The notes: generated by a model from the letters alone, not told the origin. DNA of 64,000 nucleotides from an uncultured Alistipes sp. (GCA_900550465.1 URSC01000006.1:61684-125683), one strand, 5' to 3'; positions 24,983 to 34,325 are shown, counted from the first letter of the stretch. Made by a program: numbers and translations.

Positions 24983-25125
24983 CGCAACGTCAGCGAATCG
25001 CGGAATCTGCTGCCGTTGTGGCAAGGGAATGGAGGAACAATGCCGTCCAGAGGGTTTGTAGAGGGGACCATTGCGAAATGCTGTTCCGCAACGTCATCAA
25101 AATACAGGAAGCGGTGCCGTTGTGG
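24983..25125 (-). repeat. REP-like doublet 3 (minus orientation)
   Basis: Units lie at 24983-25022 and 25086-25125, 103 bp apart, each exactly 40 nt. On the minus strand they begin CCACAACGGCA and end GACGTTGCGR, so they are inverted relative to the other six copies. The spacer read on the minus strand (CCCCTCTACAAACCCTCTGG, then ACGGCATTGTTCCTCC) resembles that of doublet 2. Confidence 0.85.
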
Positions 25126-25282
25126 AAGCCCGGAGGAAGCAGAAAGACCCGGAAAAGCATACCGCCCGCGGTCTGATAGCGGGAGGCCCCGTCCTGATTA
25201 TCACCGAATTACGAAGTAATGAACTGATAATCACGATGGGAGGAGAAACTTTTCCGGGTCTTTCTGCTTCCTCCGGGCTTCC
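25124..25282. repeat. Nested inverted repeat with 34-bp perfect arms
   Basis: Bases 25124-25157 and 25249-25282 are exact reverse complements over 34 positions (left arm starts GGAAGCCCGGAGGAAGCAGA). Inside the 91-bp interval a second perfect pair TGATTATCA / TGATAATCA encloses TTAC-GAA-GTAA, giving a stem within a stem. The left arm overlaps the last two bases of REP unit 25086-25125 and resembles the sequence that precedes other REP units. Confidence 0.85.
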
Positions 25283-25524
25283 GTGTGCGTTTGTGCAAAT
25301 AATGTCGGGAGAGGGTGGTTTTGTAACGGACTGATATTCAGAAGGGCTTTTTTTCTATCGCTCCCGAAATGCTTTAATAAAGTGCTTATGGGAGCAGCGC
25401 GCGGTGCGAATAGGCTGTGTGTCAGTATTGTAGCGGCTAATGTCTCTCCCCGATGTTTTCTCGTTCGGCATCGGCAAGTGTCGTGCAGCAGCAGCGGCCG
25501 GATGGCAAAACGGCAAATATTCCG

Positions 25525-25532
25525 TATCTTTG
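25525..25532 (+). promoter_or_regulatory. -7 element flush with the methyltransferase start
   Basis: TATCTTTG ends 4 bases before the ATG at 25537, which would place the transcript start at or next to the A of the start codon. Confidence 0.55.
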
Positions 25533-25536
25533 GCGC

Positions 25537-26565
25537 ATGAATATAGAAAGACCATCTGAGAGCTGGGGCGATTACCAGCTGATAGACTCCGGCGGATTCG
25601 AGAAGCTGGAGCGTTTCGGACGTTATACGATGATAAGGCCTGAGCCGAAGGCGCTGTGGGACAAGGCGCTGCCCGAAGGGGAATGGAAGAGGAGGGCGCA
25701 GACGGCGTTTACTCCCGGTGCCGGCTTCTCCAAGGCGGGGAAGGAGGACAGCGGGGTGTGGACCATGCTCGGGCGGATGCAGGAGCAGTGGAACATCACC
25801 TACAGGCTGCCGGCGGTGAAAAATCCCGGAGGCAATGCGGCCGGGGCGGCAGTCAGCGGGAATGGCGGAACCGGAACCGACGAAGAAGCGGCAGCGGCAA
25901 AAATCCTCGCGGAGTGCGGCGGTGCGGACCTGCACCTGCGCCTGGGCCTCACGGCCTTCAAGCACGTGGGCGTCTTCCCGGAACAGGCCCCGAACTGGGA
26001 TTTCATCTACAGGCAGGTGGTCCGTCTGCGTGCCAACAATATAAAAAGAGGTGTCGCCCAGCCTCCGCGGGTGCTCAACCTCTTCGCCTACACCGGTGCC
26101 GCATCCCTGGCCGCAAAGGCCGCCGGCGCCGACGTCACCCATCTCGACTCAGTCCGCCAGGTGGTTACCTGGGCCCGGCACAATATGGAGATATCCTCCC
26201 TCGACGGCATCCGCTGGACCATCGACGATGCCCTCAAGTACGTCATCCGTCAGGTCCGCCGCGGAGCCTGTTTCGACGGCATCATCCTCGACCCTCCCGC
26301 CTACGGCCGCGGTCCGGACGGGGAGCGCTGGAAACTGGACGAGTGCCTGAACGACATCCTCAAGGGCTGCGCTCAGATTCTCGCTCCGATGAACAGCTTC
26401 CTGGTGCTGAACCTCTATTCCAACGGCTATTCGGCCATGCTTGCGGATACCCTCGTTGCCTGTGCCTTCGGTCCAGCCGGCCGCCGCACTTCCGGGGAAC
26501 TGGTCCTGCAGGACGACTTCGGCCGCATCCTGCCCCTGAGCGTCTATACCCGTCTCGAACGCTGA
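25537..26565 (+). CDS. Class I SAM-dependent RNA methyltransferase (RlmI/RlmK-like, COG1092)
   Basis: The 342-residue protein has the Rossmann methyltransferase core: PPRVLNLFAYTGAASLAAKAAGADVTHLDSVRQVVTWARHN (SAM motif I and II, about 177-218), DDALKYVIR, and the motif IV FDGIILDPPAYGRGP followed by W, typical of COG1092 23S rRNA cytosine methyltransferases. It lacks an N-terminal PUA domain; residues 1-110 instead resemble the shorter Bacteroidota form. An Ala/Gly-rich insertion lies near residues 93-125. The start at 25537 is chosen because the -7 box ends 4 bases upstream. Exact target base unknown. Confidence 0.85.
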   Translation: MNIERPSESWGDYQLIDSGGFEKLERFGRYTMIRPEPKALWDKALPEGEWKRRAQTAFTPGAGFSKAGKEDSGVWTMLGRMQEQWNITYRLPAVKNPGGNAAGAAVSGNGGTGTDEEAAAAKILAECGGADLHLRLGLTAFKHVGVFPEQAPNWDFIYRQVVRLRANNIKRGVAQPPRVLNLFAYTGAASLAAKAAGADVTHLDSVRQVVTWARHNMEISSLDGIRWTIDDALKYVIRQVRRGACFDGIILDPPAYGRGPDGERWKLDECLNDILKGCAQILAPMNSFLVLNLYSNGYSAMLADTLVACAFGPAGRRTSGELVLQDDFGRILPLSVYTRLER

Positions 26566-26576
26566 TTCAGGACAAT

Positions 26577-27665
26577 ATGGGAAAATGGAAAACAACGGCG
26601 GCGGCCCTCTTCGCCGCGATGCAGGTTCTGGCCGCTGCGGCCCAGGACGATGGAATCTCCCGGCAGGTGCTCTTTGCAGTGGACAGAAACGACACGACCA
26701 GGGCGGTCTCCTGCTACCGCATCCCGGCCATAACCACGGCTCCGGACGGCAGCCTGATAGCGGCGATAGACGAGCGGGTGCCTTCCTGTGGAGACCTCAA
26801 ATGGAGCCGGGACATCAACATCGTAATCCGCCGCAGCACCGACGGCGGCCGGACCTGGGGGCCGGTGGAAAGGGTGGCGGACTTCCCGGACGGACAGTCG
26901 GCCTCGGACCCCTCGCTGATTACCGATACGGCCAGCGGCACTGTGTTCCTTTTCTATAACTTCATGGACCACGACAGGGCGAAGGACGTCTATTTCTTCC
27001 ATGTGATGCGCAGTACGGACAACGCCCGGACATGGTCTGCCCCGGAGGACATTACCTCTCAGGTGGCCCCGGAGGAGTGGCGGGAGGATTTCAAGTTCCT
27101 CACTTCCGGCCAGGGGACGGCGACCCGCGACGGACGCCTCCTGCACACGATGGTCAACCTTCAGAAGGGCCTGCATCTGATAGAGAGCACCGACGGCGGC
27201 CGGACGTGGCATATGCTGCCGGCTGCCATTGTACCTGCGGACGAGTCGAAGGTCATTGAGCTGCCGGACGGCCGGTGGATGGTCAACAGCCGGGTCAATG
27301 AAGGCGGCTGCCGCTACATTCACATCTCGGACGACAAGGGCCGCTCATGGACCTCGAATCCGGCTCCCGCTCTGCCCGATCCAGGCTGCAACGGGGCTAT
27401 TGTCCATTATCCCTACTATGGTGAGGACGGCTGCCTGCTCTTCGTCAATGCCGCCGATCCGGAGCAGCGCCGTAACCTGACCCTCCGCTACAGCCTGGAC
27501 GGAGGCCTTACCTGGAGCTCCGGCCTGACGGTCGTGGAGGGTGATGCGGGCTATTCGGACATCGCCGTCCTGCCTTCCGGAGAGGTTGCCGTGTTCTACG
27601 AGAGAGACGGTTATGCTGTAAACGAGATCGCGCTCGTGACTCCGGAAATGCTTTTCGGCAAATAA
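26577..27665 (+). CDS. Exported exo-alpha-sialidase (GH33)
   Basis: The 362-residue protein starts at 26577 with a signal peptide (MGKWKTTAAALFAAMQVLAAAA). It shows the sialidase FRIP-type motif YRIPAI (about 42-47), a catalytic-type Asp in AAIDERVP, and five Asp-boxes: STDGGRTWG, STDNARTWS, STDGGRTWH, SDDKGRSWT and SLDGGLTWS, one per propeller blade. The Tyr/Glu end (GDAGYSDIAVL, AVFYERDG) matches the nucleophile region. It would release terminal sialic acids from host glycans outside the inner membrane. An open frame extends far upstream through the methyltransferase gene and is not used. It begins 11 bases after that gene. Confidence 0.92.
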   Translation: MGKWKTTAAALFAAMQVLAAAAQDDGISRQVLFAVDRNDTTRAVSCYRIPAITTAPDGSLIAAIDERVPSCGDLKWSRDINIVIRRSTDGGRTWGPVERVADFPDGQSASDPSLITDTASGTVFLFYNFMDHDRAKDVYFFHVMRSTDNARTWSAPEDITSQVAPEEWREDFKFLTSGQGTATRDGRLLHTMVNLQKGLHLIESTDGGRTWHMLPAAIVPADESKVIELPDGRWMVNSRVNEGGCRYIHISDDKGRSWTSNPAPALPDPGCNGAIVHYPYYGEDGCLLFVNAADPEQRRNLTLRYSLDGGLTWSSGLTVVEGDAGYSDIAVLPSGEVAVFYERDGYAVNEIALVTPEMLFGK

Positions 27666-27723
27666 TGTCCTTACACGGCACCGCATCGGTTGCAAAAAAT
27701 GCAGGACTTTGGCTATTTATCAT

Positions 27724-27731
27724 TAACTTTG
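27724..27731 (+). promoter_or_regulatory. -7 element of lgt
   Basis: TAACTTTG, 40 bases before the lgt ATG; a TTTG lies 12 bases upstream, which is too close to be a convincing -33 box. Confidence 0.45.
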
Positions 27732-27771
27732 CTAGGATATTAGGGTACAATAACGGACTAAATAAGACTAT

Positions 27772-28710
27772 ATGCTTGATCTTCTTGCGATTACATGGAA
27801 TGTAAGCCCTGACATATTCGCCATAGGCAACTTCCACCTGAGGTGGTACAGCGTGCTTTTCGTGGCAGGATTGTTTCCCGTGGGCTATTACATAATGCGT
27901 TCGTTCTACAAAAGGGAGGGGATTCCGGTGGATACTCTGGATGCTCTCCTTTTTGCATTGTTTATAGGCACTCTGGTAGGAGCCCGTCTGGGCCACTGCC
28001 TGTTCTATGATCCGGTCTACTATCTGTCCCATCCCTGGAAGATACTGATGACCTGGGAGGGTGGGCTGGCCTCGCACGGCGGTGCTGTCGGCGTGCTGCT
28101 GGCGATCTGGTGGTATGTCCACAAATACGGCAAGAAGTACGGCTTCGGCTATATCCAGCTCATAGACCGTCTCGTGATACCTATCTGCTTCGCCGGCATG
28201 ATGATCCGTCTCGGCAACCTGATGAACTCCGAAATCTACGGAGTGCAGACGGACCTGCCGTGGGGCTTCATATTCCCCCGCGATCCCATGGGAGACGGCC
28301 TGCCCCATCATCCGACCCAGCTCTACGAGGCTCTGAGCTACTGCATACTGGGACTGGTACTGCTCTGGATGTACCGTACCAGACTGGACAGGCTGCGCAC
28401 CGGCACCATCTTCGGTATCTTCCTGATCGTGCTCTTCGGCATGAGGTTCCTGATAGAATTCATCAAGGAGGACCAGGTGGCCTTCGAGCAGGGCATGACC
28501 CTGAACATGGGTCAGTGGCTGAGCGTGCCGTTCATCATCGCCGGTATTCTGCTCCTCGTGTGGAGCTTCACGAAAGCCGGTCCGGCCGCAATCCATGTCC
28601 CGGAGGAGGCGCTTCGTCAAGGCGGGCAGCATCCTGCACCGCAGCAGCCCAGGAAGCCGAAAGAGAAGGTTCCTCTGACTCACGTTCATACCAATTCGAA
28701 GAATCAATAA
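27772..28710 (+). CDS. lgt: Prolipoprotein diacylglyceryl transferase
   Basis: The 312-residue inner membrane protein has seven helices and the Lgt motifs: LRWYSVLFVAG, GTLVGARLGHCLFYDP, WEGGLASHGGAVG, the signature RLGNLMNSEIYG (catalytic Arg region, about 144-155), and HHPTQLYEALSY. It attaches diacylglycerol from phosphatidylglycerol to the lipobox cysteine of prolipoproteins, so it serves the several lipoproteins in this window. The last 45 residues are a polar Pro/Gln/Lys-rich tail. trxB follows 11 bases later. Confidence 0.96.
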   Translation: MLDLLAITWNVSPDIFAIGNFHLRWYSVLFVAGLFPVGYYIMRSFYKREGIPVDTLDALLFALFIGTLVGARLGHCLFYDPVYYLSHPWKILMTWEGGLASHGGAVGVLLAIWWYVHKYGKKYGFGYIQLIDRLVIPICFAGMMIRLGNLMNSEIYGVQTDLPWGFIFPRDPMGDGLPHHPTQLYEALSYCILGLVLLWMYRTRLDRLRTGTIFGIFLIVLFGMRFLIEFIKEDQVAFEQGMTLNMGQWLSVPFIIAGILLLVWSFTKAGPAAIHVPEEALRQGGQHPAPQQPRKPKEKVPLTHVHTNSKNQ

Positions 28711-28721
28711 ATCACAATACT

Positions 28722-29657
28722 ATGGCAAACGAAAGAATACAGTTACTGATTATCGGCAGCGGTCCTGCCGGTTATACTGCGGCTATCTATGCATGCCGCG
28801 CAAATATCAAGGCGGTGGTCTACGAGGGCATCCAGCCCGGAGGCCAGCTGACCCAGACCACGGAGGTGGAGAATTTCCCCGGCTATCCCCAGGGAGTCCA
28901 GGGCCAGCAGATGATGGACGACTTCCGCGCCCAGGCCGAGAGGTTCGGCGCCGACATCCGTTTCGGCATCGTGACCAAGGCTGACTTCTCACAGAGACCC
29001 TTCAGGGCCCAGATCGACGATGAGAAATGGGTTGAGGCCGATGCAGTCATCATCGCGACCGGCGCCACCGCCCGCTATCTCGGTCTGGAGTCCGAGGAAA
29101 AATTCAAAGGCCAGGGCGTTTCAGCCTGCGCCACCTGCGACGGATTCTTCTACAGGGGCAAGGATGTGGCAGTGGTCGGAGGCGGCGACACCGCCTGCGA
29201 GGAGGCCACCTATCTGGCATCCCTCTGCCGCAAGGTCTACATGATCGTGCGCCGCAATGTCTTCCGCGCCTCCAAGGCCATGCAGGAGAGAGTATTCAAC
29301 ACTCCCAACATCGAAGTGCTCTGGGAGCATCAGACCAAGGAGATTCTGGGCAACGATATGGGCGTGACCGGTGCCCTGCTGTGCCGTAACGACGGTGTGG
29401 AGAAGAAGATAGATATCGACGGCTTCTTCCTGGCCATCGGACATCATCCCAATTCGGACGTATTCCGCGAGTGGGTGGACACTGATGCCGAGGGCTACAT
29501 CATTACCGAGGGCAAGAGCACCCGTACCTCCCGTCCCGGCATCTTTGCGGCAGGAGACGTGCAGGACCCGACTTACCGTCAGGCCATCAATGCCGCCGCC
29601 TCCGGATGCCGTGCCGCAATGGACGCCGAAAAGTATTTAGCCGAAAACAGACAGTAA
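28722..29657 (+). CDS. trxB: Thioredoxin-disulfide reductase
   Basis: The 311-residue flavoprotein begins at 28722 (MANERIQLLIIGSGPAGYTAAIYA, FAD site). It has the redox pair CATC in GVSACATCDGFFYRG (about 134-137), the NADPH site VAVVGGGDTACEEATYLA and the C-terminal FAD motif GIFAAGDVQDPTYRQAINAAASG. It reduces thioredoxin with NADPH in the cytoplasm. An upstream-extended frame through lgt is ignored. It sits between lgt and the cysteine desulfidase gene with short gaps, so the three are likely co-transcribed. Confidence 0.97.
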   Translation: MANERIQLLIIGSGPAGYTAAIYACRANIKAVVYEGIQPGGQLTQTTEVENFPGYPQGVQGQQMMDDFRAQAERFGADIRFGIVTKADFSQRPFRAQIDDEKWVEADAVIIATGATARYLGLESEEKFKGQGVSACATCDGFFYRGKDVAVVGGGDTACEEATYLASLCRKVYMIVRRNVFRASKAMQERVFNTPNIEVLWEHQTKEILGNDMGVTGALLCRNDGVEKKIDIDGFFLAIGHHPNSDVFREWVDTDAEGYIITEGKSTRTSRPGIFAAGDVQDPTYRQAINAAASGCRAAMDAEKYLAENRQ

Positions 29658-29670
29658 CACATAACAGCCT

Positions 29671-31005
29671 ATGGATACCCAAACTTATTCAGACATACTT
29701 GAACTTCTGCACCGCGAGGTTAAGCCGGCTCTGGGCTGTACCGAGCCTATAGCGGTTGCTCTGGCCGTAGCCAAGGCCTGCTCGCTTCACAGACCTCTGC
29801 GTCCCTCCCGGATATGCGTGCAGGTGAGCGCCAACATCCTGAAGAACGCCATGGGCGTCGGCATTCCCGGCACCGGCATGGTCGGACTCAATATCGCCGT
29901 GGCCCTGGCCATGGAATGCGGCAATCCGGACTACGGTCTGGAGGTGCTCAAGGACCTGACTCCCGCCGACGTGGAGAAGGCCAAGGCCTATGCCTCCGAG
30001 GGCCGTGTCAAGATATCCCTGGCCAATACCCCCAAGAAGCTTTACATCGACGCCGAATGCCTCTACGGGCCGGTGGAGAATCCTGAGCACCGCTCCAGGA
30101 CCGTCATACAGGACGACCATGACGCCATAGTCCTGGTATCGAAGGACGCCGAGGTGCTGCTGGACAATATGACATCGGAGGCGGAGGGAGAGAACGCCGC
30201 TTCAGGTCAGGAGGCTGTCTCGCACAAGACCACTCTGGATTATCACCTGAATATGCGGAAAATCTTCGATTTCGCCACAAAGGAGGCCCGGTTGGAGGAC
30301 ATCGCCTTCCTGCTGGATGCCGCCAGGATGAACCGGGCCCTCGCTGAGGAGGGACTGGCCCGTCCGTACGGTCTGCAGGTGGGACGCACCATTCAGGACA
30401 ATATCCACCGCAATGTGTTCGGCAAGGGGCTGCTGACCCACTGCATGGCCATGACCGCCGCGGCTTCGGACGCCCGTATGGCAGGATGCACCCTTCCCGC
30501 CATGAGCAACTCCGGCTCCGGCAATCAGGGCATTACCGTGACAATGCCGGTGGTGGCCGCGGCCGAGCAGTTCGGCTCCTCCGAGGAGCAGCTCATCCGC
30601 GCCCTGACCCTCAGCCATCTGACGGCCATCCACATCAAGGGGTATCTCGGCAAGCTCTCCGCCCTCTGCGGCTGTGTGGTGGCTTCCACAGGCTCTGCCT
30701 GCGGCATCGTATGGCTCAGCGGCGGCAGCTTCGAGCAGGTATGCAGCGCCATCAAGAACATGATCGGCAATATCACCGGCATGGTCTGCGACGGAGCAAA
30801 GGTGGGCTGCGCCCTGAAGGTGGCCTCCGGCGTCTCGTCTGCCGTGCAGTCGGCCATCCTCGCTCTGGACAACAACTGTGTGACCGGCAATGACGGTATC
30901 ATCGAGGATGATGTGGAGAAGTCCATCCGCAACTTGGGAACAATAGGTTCCAAGGGCATGCAGGTGACCGATGAGATGATACTCAACATTATGGTATGTA
31001 AGTAG
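29671..31005 (+). CDS. cyuA: L-cysteine desulfidase family protein (UPF0597/YhaM)
   Basis: The 444-residue protein matches the CyuA/YhaM group: VKPALGCTEPIAVALAVAKA at the start, ANILKNAMGVGIPGTGMVGLNIAVAL, and the serine-dehydratase-alpha-like C-terminal half with MSNSGSGNQGITVTMPVVAAAE, GCVVASTGSACGIVWLSGG and MVCDGAKVGCALKVASG. Members bind a 4Fe-4S cluster and split cysteine to pyruvate, ammonia and sulfide. It follows trxB by 13 bases and precedes the tricorn-like protease by 14. Confidence 0.9.
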   Translation: MDTQTYSDILELLHREVKPALGCTEPIAVALAVAKACSLHRPLRPSRICVQVSANILKNAMGVGIPGTGMVGLNIAVALAMECGNPDYGLEVLKDLTPADVEKAKAYASEGRVKISLANTPKKLYIDAECLYGPVENPEHRSRTVIQDDHDAIVLVSKDAEVLLDNMTSEAEGENAASGQEAVSHKTTLDYHLNMRKIFDFATKEARLEDIAFLLDAARMNRALAEEGLARPYGLQVGRTIQDNIHRNVFGKGLLTHCMAMTAAASDARMAGCTLPAMSNSGSGNQGITVTMPVVAAAEQFGSSEEQLIRALTLSHLTAIHIKGYLGKLSALCGCVVASTGSACGIVWLSGGSFEQVCSAIKNMIGNITGMVCDGAKVGCALKVASGVSSAVQSAILALDNNCVTGNDGIIEDDVEKSIRNLGTIGSKGMQVTDEMILNIMVCK

Positions 31006-31019
31006 CTTTAATTTTTAAT

Positions 31020-34000
31020 ATGAAACGGATTTTCAGAACCATTCTGGGTGCCGCCATGCTGCTGTCAGCCTCAACCATGACAGCTCTGGCCCAGGAGCCT
31101 TCCGAAGGCCCCCTCTGGATGAGGTACAGCGCTATCTCTCCGGACGGCAGCACCATTGCATTTGCCTACAAGGGCGATATATTTACTGTACCCGTGACCG
31201 GCGGCCAGGCCCGTCAGATCACCTCCAACGCTGCTTTTGACTCCCGCCCCGTGTGGAGCCCCGACGGCAGCCGCATCGCATTTGCCTCCTACAGGATGGG
31301 CAGCGCCGATGTCTTCATTGTCTCCAGGGACGGTGGAGAGCCGGTGCGCCTGACCACCCATTCCGCCAATGAGTTCCCCATTGTCTTCAAGGACAATTCC
31401 ACCATCCTCTACTCTGCATACATCCAGCCCTCCGCCGAGAGCATGCAGTTCCCTTCCTCCACATTTGCACAGGTGTATGCTGTGAGCACCGAAGGCGGAC
31501 GCCCGGTGATGTTCTCCACCCTTCCCCTTGAGGGCATCTCCTTCAGCCCCGACGGCAAGACCCTGCTGTACAACGACAAGAAGGGCTACGAGGACGAGTG
31601 GCGCAAGCACCACACCTCTTCCATTACCCGCGACATCTGGAGCTGCTCCTTCGAGGGCAACAGTGTCAAGGGCGGTGAGTTCACCAAGATAACTGACTTC
31701 GACGGCGAGGACCGCAACCCTGTATACGCTCCGGACGGCAAGTCGTTCTACTGGCTCAGCGAGCAGGACGGTACCTTCAATGTATGGAAACACTCATTTG
31801 AGGGCGGTGCCGACGAGCAGATTACTCATTTCAAGGGCAATCCCGTACGTTTCCTCACCATCGCCCAAAACGGTACCCTGTGCTTCGGCTATGACGGTGA
31901 GATCTACACCGTAAAGGACGGCGCGGAGCCTCAGAAAGTGGCCGTGGAGATTATTGCCGACAAGCAGGACCGCGACCTGATCAAGCAGCCTGTAAGCTAT
32001 GCCCAGGATATCGCTGTCAGCAAGGACGGCAAGCAGGTGGCCTTCATCTACAGGGGCGATGTGTATGTGACCATGACCGACTATAAGACCACCAAACGCA
32101 TCACCAACACCGCAGAGCAGGAGCGCAACCTCGACTTCGCTCCCGACGGACGCTCGCTGATCTACTCTTCCGAGCGCGACGGTCTGTGGCAGGTCTACAT
32201 GGCCTCCATCGTCAATGAGGACGAGAAGCTCTTCCCCTATGCCACCGAGATCAAGGAGGAGAGGGTGACCAACTCCGACCAGGTGTCCTTCCAGCCTCTG
32301 TACAGCCCTGACGGCAAGGAGATAGCCTTCCTCGAGAACAGAACGGCTATCCGTGTCATCAACCTGGACACCAAGGAAGTGCGCACCGTGATGGACGGCA
32401 AGTACGAGTATTCCTACTCTGACGGAGACCAGTGGTACCAGTGGTCGCCCGACGGCAAATGGATTCTGTCCAACTGCATCTTCATCGGCGGATGGAACAA
32501 CAAGGACGTGGCTCTGATCAACGCTTCCGGAAACGGGGAGATGTACGACCTGACCAAGAGCGGCTACACTGATTCCAACGCCAAGTGGGTGCTGGACGGC
32601 AAGGCCATGATCTGGTTCAGCGACCGTGCCGGTTACCGCAGCCACGGCAGCTGGGGTGCGGAGATGGACGTGTACATCATGTTCTTCGACCTCGAGGCAT
32701 ACGAGAAATTCCGTATGAGCGAGGAGGAGCTGGCTCTCTATGAGGAGGAGAAGGCGGCTCTTGAGGAGGAAAAGGCTGAGGCTGAGAAGTCTGCGAAGGA
32801 CAAGAAGGCTTCCAAGAAGAGCAAGAAAGACGCTGAGTCCGAAAAGGACGAGGATGCCGTCGAGCCTCTCAAACTGGATCTGGAGAATGCCGAGTACCGT
32901 GTTATGCGCCTGACTGTCAACTCTTCGAACCTCGGAGATGCAGTGCTCAGCAAGGACGGTAAGAAACTCTACTACATCACTTCGTTCGAGGGCGGCATGG
33001 ACCTCTGGGTACATGACCTGAAGGAGGACGAGACCAAGATTCTGTCCAAGGGCGTGGGCTACGGCTCGCTGATTCTCTCGGACGACGGCTCGAGCATCTT
33101 CATGAACACCGGTATGATCAAGAAGATAGACGTGGCCTCCGGCCAGATTACTCCTATCGAGATGGAGGGTATCTTCGAGTACAAGCCTTATGCCGAGCGT
33201 GCCTATATGTTCGACCATGCCTGGAGACAGGTTCAGGAGAAATTCTACGATCCTAATATCCACGGAATCGACTGGGAGGGCTACAAGGCCACATACGGGA
33301 AGTTCCTGCCCTACATTACCAACAACTTCGATTTCGCCGAGATGCTGGGCGAGATGCTCGGTGAGCTCAACGGCTCGCACACAGGTGCCCGCTACTATGC
33401 TTCCGGAGCCGCTTATCCTACTGCATATCTGGGAGTCTTCTACGATGATACCTACACCGGAGACGGTCTGAAGATTAAGGAGATCATCAAGCGCAGCCCT
33501 CTGACTCTCGTAGAGTCCGACGTCAAGCCCGGCTGCATCATCGAGAAGATCGACGGCGAGGCCATCCTGGCCGGTCAGGACTACTTCCCTCTGCTGGAGG
33601 GCAAGGGCGGCAAGAATGTGCGTCTGTCCATCTACGACCCTGCTGACGGCAAGCGTTTCGACGTTACTGTCAAGGCTCTCCGCTCGGAAAGCGGTATTCT
33701 GTACCAGCGCTGGGTAGAGCGCAACCGTGAGATCGTGGATTCCATCTCCGGCGGCAAGATAGGCTACGTGCACATCGAGGGCATGGACAGCCCCAGCTTC
33801 CGCGTACTTTACAGTGAGCTGCTCGGCCGTCTGCGTCAGAAGGATGCGGTAGTGGTGGATACCCGTCACAACGGCGGCGGCTGGCTGCACGACGATGTAG
33901 TGACACTGCTCTCCGGCAAGGAGTACCAGCAGTTCAGGCCCCGCGGCCAGTACATCGGCAGCGACCCCTTCAACAAGTGGCTCAAGCCTTCCTGCATGCT

Positions 34001-34301
34001 CGTGTGCGAGGACAACTACAGTAACGCTCACGGCACTCCTTGGGTCTACAAGCACCTCGGAGTAGGCAAGCTCGTCGGTGCTCCGGTACCCGGTACCATG
34101 ACAGCCGTATGGTGGGAGAACCAGATCGACCCGACCATCGTCTTCGGTATCCCTCAGGTCGGCTGCTGGGACATCGAGAACGAGGAGTACATGGAGAATG
34201 TCGAGCTCCAGCCCGACATCCTCATCTACAACGATCCCGCTGACGTCATCAACGGCTTCGACGCACAGCTCAAGGCTGCTACCGAGTCCCTGATGAAGTA
34301 G
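31020..34301 (+). CDS. Exported tricorn-like protease (S41 family with beta-propellers and PDZ)
   Basis: The 1093-residue protein starts with a signal peptide (MKRIFRTILGAAMLLSASTMTALAQ). Residues about 30-560 and 620-720 carry WD40-like PD40 repeats (SPDGSTIAFAYKGD, SPDGSRIAFASYRMGS, APDGRSLIYSSERDG), forming tricorn-type propellers. A C1 helical domain (about 730-790), a PDZ domain (about 800-890) and an S41 core follow, with VVDTRHNGGGWLHD and the nucleophile Ser1001 in EDNYSNAHGTP. A Lys/Glu-rich insertion (about 565-617) interrupts the second propeller. It should cut peptides in the periplasm. A strong terminator follows. Confidence 0.93.
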   Translation: MKRIFRTILGAAMLLSASTMTALAQEPSEGPLWMRYSAISPDGSTIAFAYKGDIFTVPVTGGQARQITSNAAFDSRPVWSPDGSRIAFASYRMGSADVFIVSRDGGEPVRLTTHSANEFPIVFKDNSTILYSAYIQPSAESMQFPSSTFAQVYAVSTEGGRPVMFSTLPLEGISFSPDGKTLLYNDKKGYEDEWRKHHTSSITRDIWSCSFEGNSVKGGEFTKITDFDGEDRNPVYAPDGKSFYWLSEQDGTFNVWKHSFEGGADEQITHFKGNPVRFLTIAQNGTLCFGYDGEIYTVKDGAEPQKVAVEIIADKQDRDLIKQPVSYAQDIAVSKDGKQVAFIYRGDVYVTMTDYKTTKRITNTAEQERNLDFAPDGRSLIYSSERDGLWQVYMASIVNEDEKLFPYATEIKEERVTNSDQVSFQPLYSPDGKEIAFLENRTAIRVINLDTKEVRTVMDGKYEYSYSDGDQWYQWSPDGKWILSNCIFIGGWNNKDVALINASGNGEMYDLTKSGYTDSNAKWVLDGKAMIWFSDRAGYRSHGSWGAEMDVYIMFFDLEAYEKFRMSEEELALYEEEKAALEEEKAEAEKSAKDKKASKKSKKDAESEKDEDAVEPLKLDLENAEYRVMRLTVNSSNLGDAVLSKDGKKLYYITSFEGGMDLWVHDLKEDETKILSKGVGYGSLILSDDGSSIFMNTGMIKKIDVASGQITPIEMEGIFEYKPYAERAYMFDHAWRQVQEKFYDPNIHGIDWEGYKATYGKFLPYITNNFDFAEMLGEMLGELNGSHTGARYYASGAAYPTAYLGVFYDDTYTGDGLKIKEIIKRSPLTLVESDVKPGCIIEKIDGEAILAGQDYFPLLEGKGGKNVRLSIYDPADGKRFDVTVKALRSESGILYQRWVERNREIVDSISGGKIGYVHIEGMDSPSFRVLYSELLGRLRQKDAVVVDTRHNGGGWLHDDVVTLLSGKEYQQFRPRGQYIGSDPFNKWLKPSCMLVCEDNYSNAHGTPWVYKHLGVGKLVGAPVPGTMTAVWWENQIDPTIVFGIPQVGCWDIENEEYMENVELQPDILIYNDPADVINGFDAQLKAATESLMK

Positions 34302-34325
34302 TGGTGTTATATTAAAGGAATCTTG

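Larger units (their letters stand above)
24927..25536. other. Repeat-rich intergenic region of about 610 bp
   Basis: It holds a -7 box for the higBA remnant, a REP-like doublet in minus orientation and a large nested inverted repeat. From about 25283 to 25524 I see nothing beyond AT-rich sequence leading to the -7 box of the methyltransferase gene. Long open frames on the minus strand here extend antisense to the downstream gene and are not credible. Confidence 0.55.

Noticed and set aside
25231..26142. 303-codon minus-strand frame
   Set aside because: Antisense to the methyltransferase and running into the nested inverted repeat; no domain.
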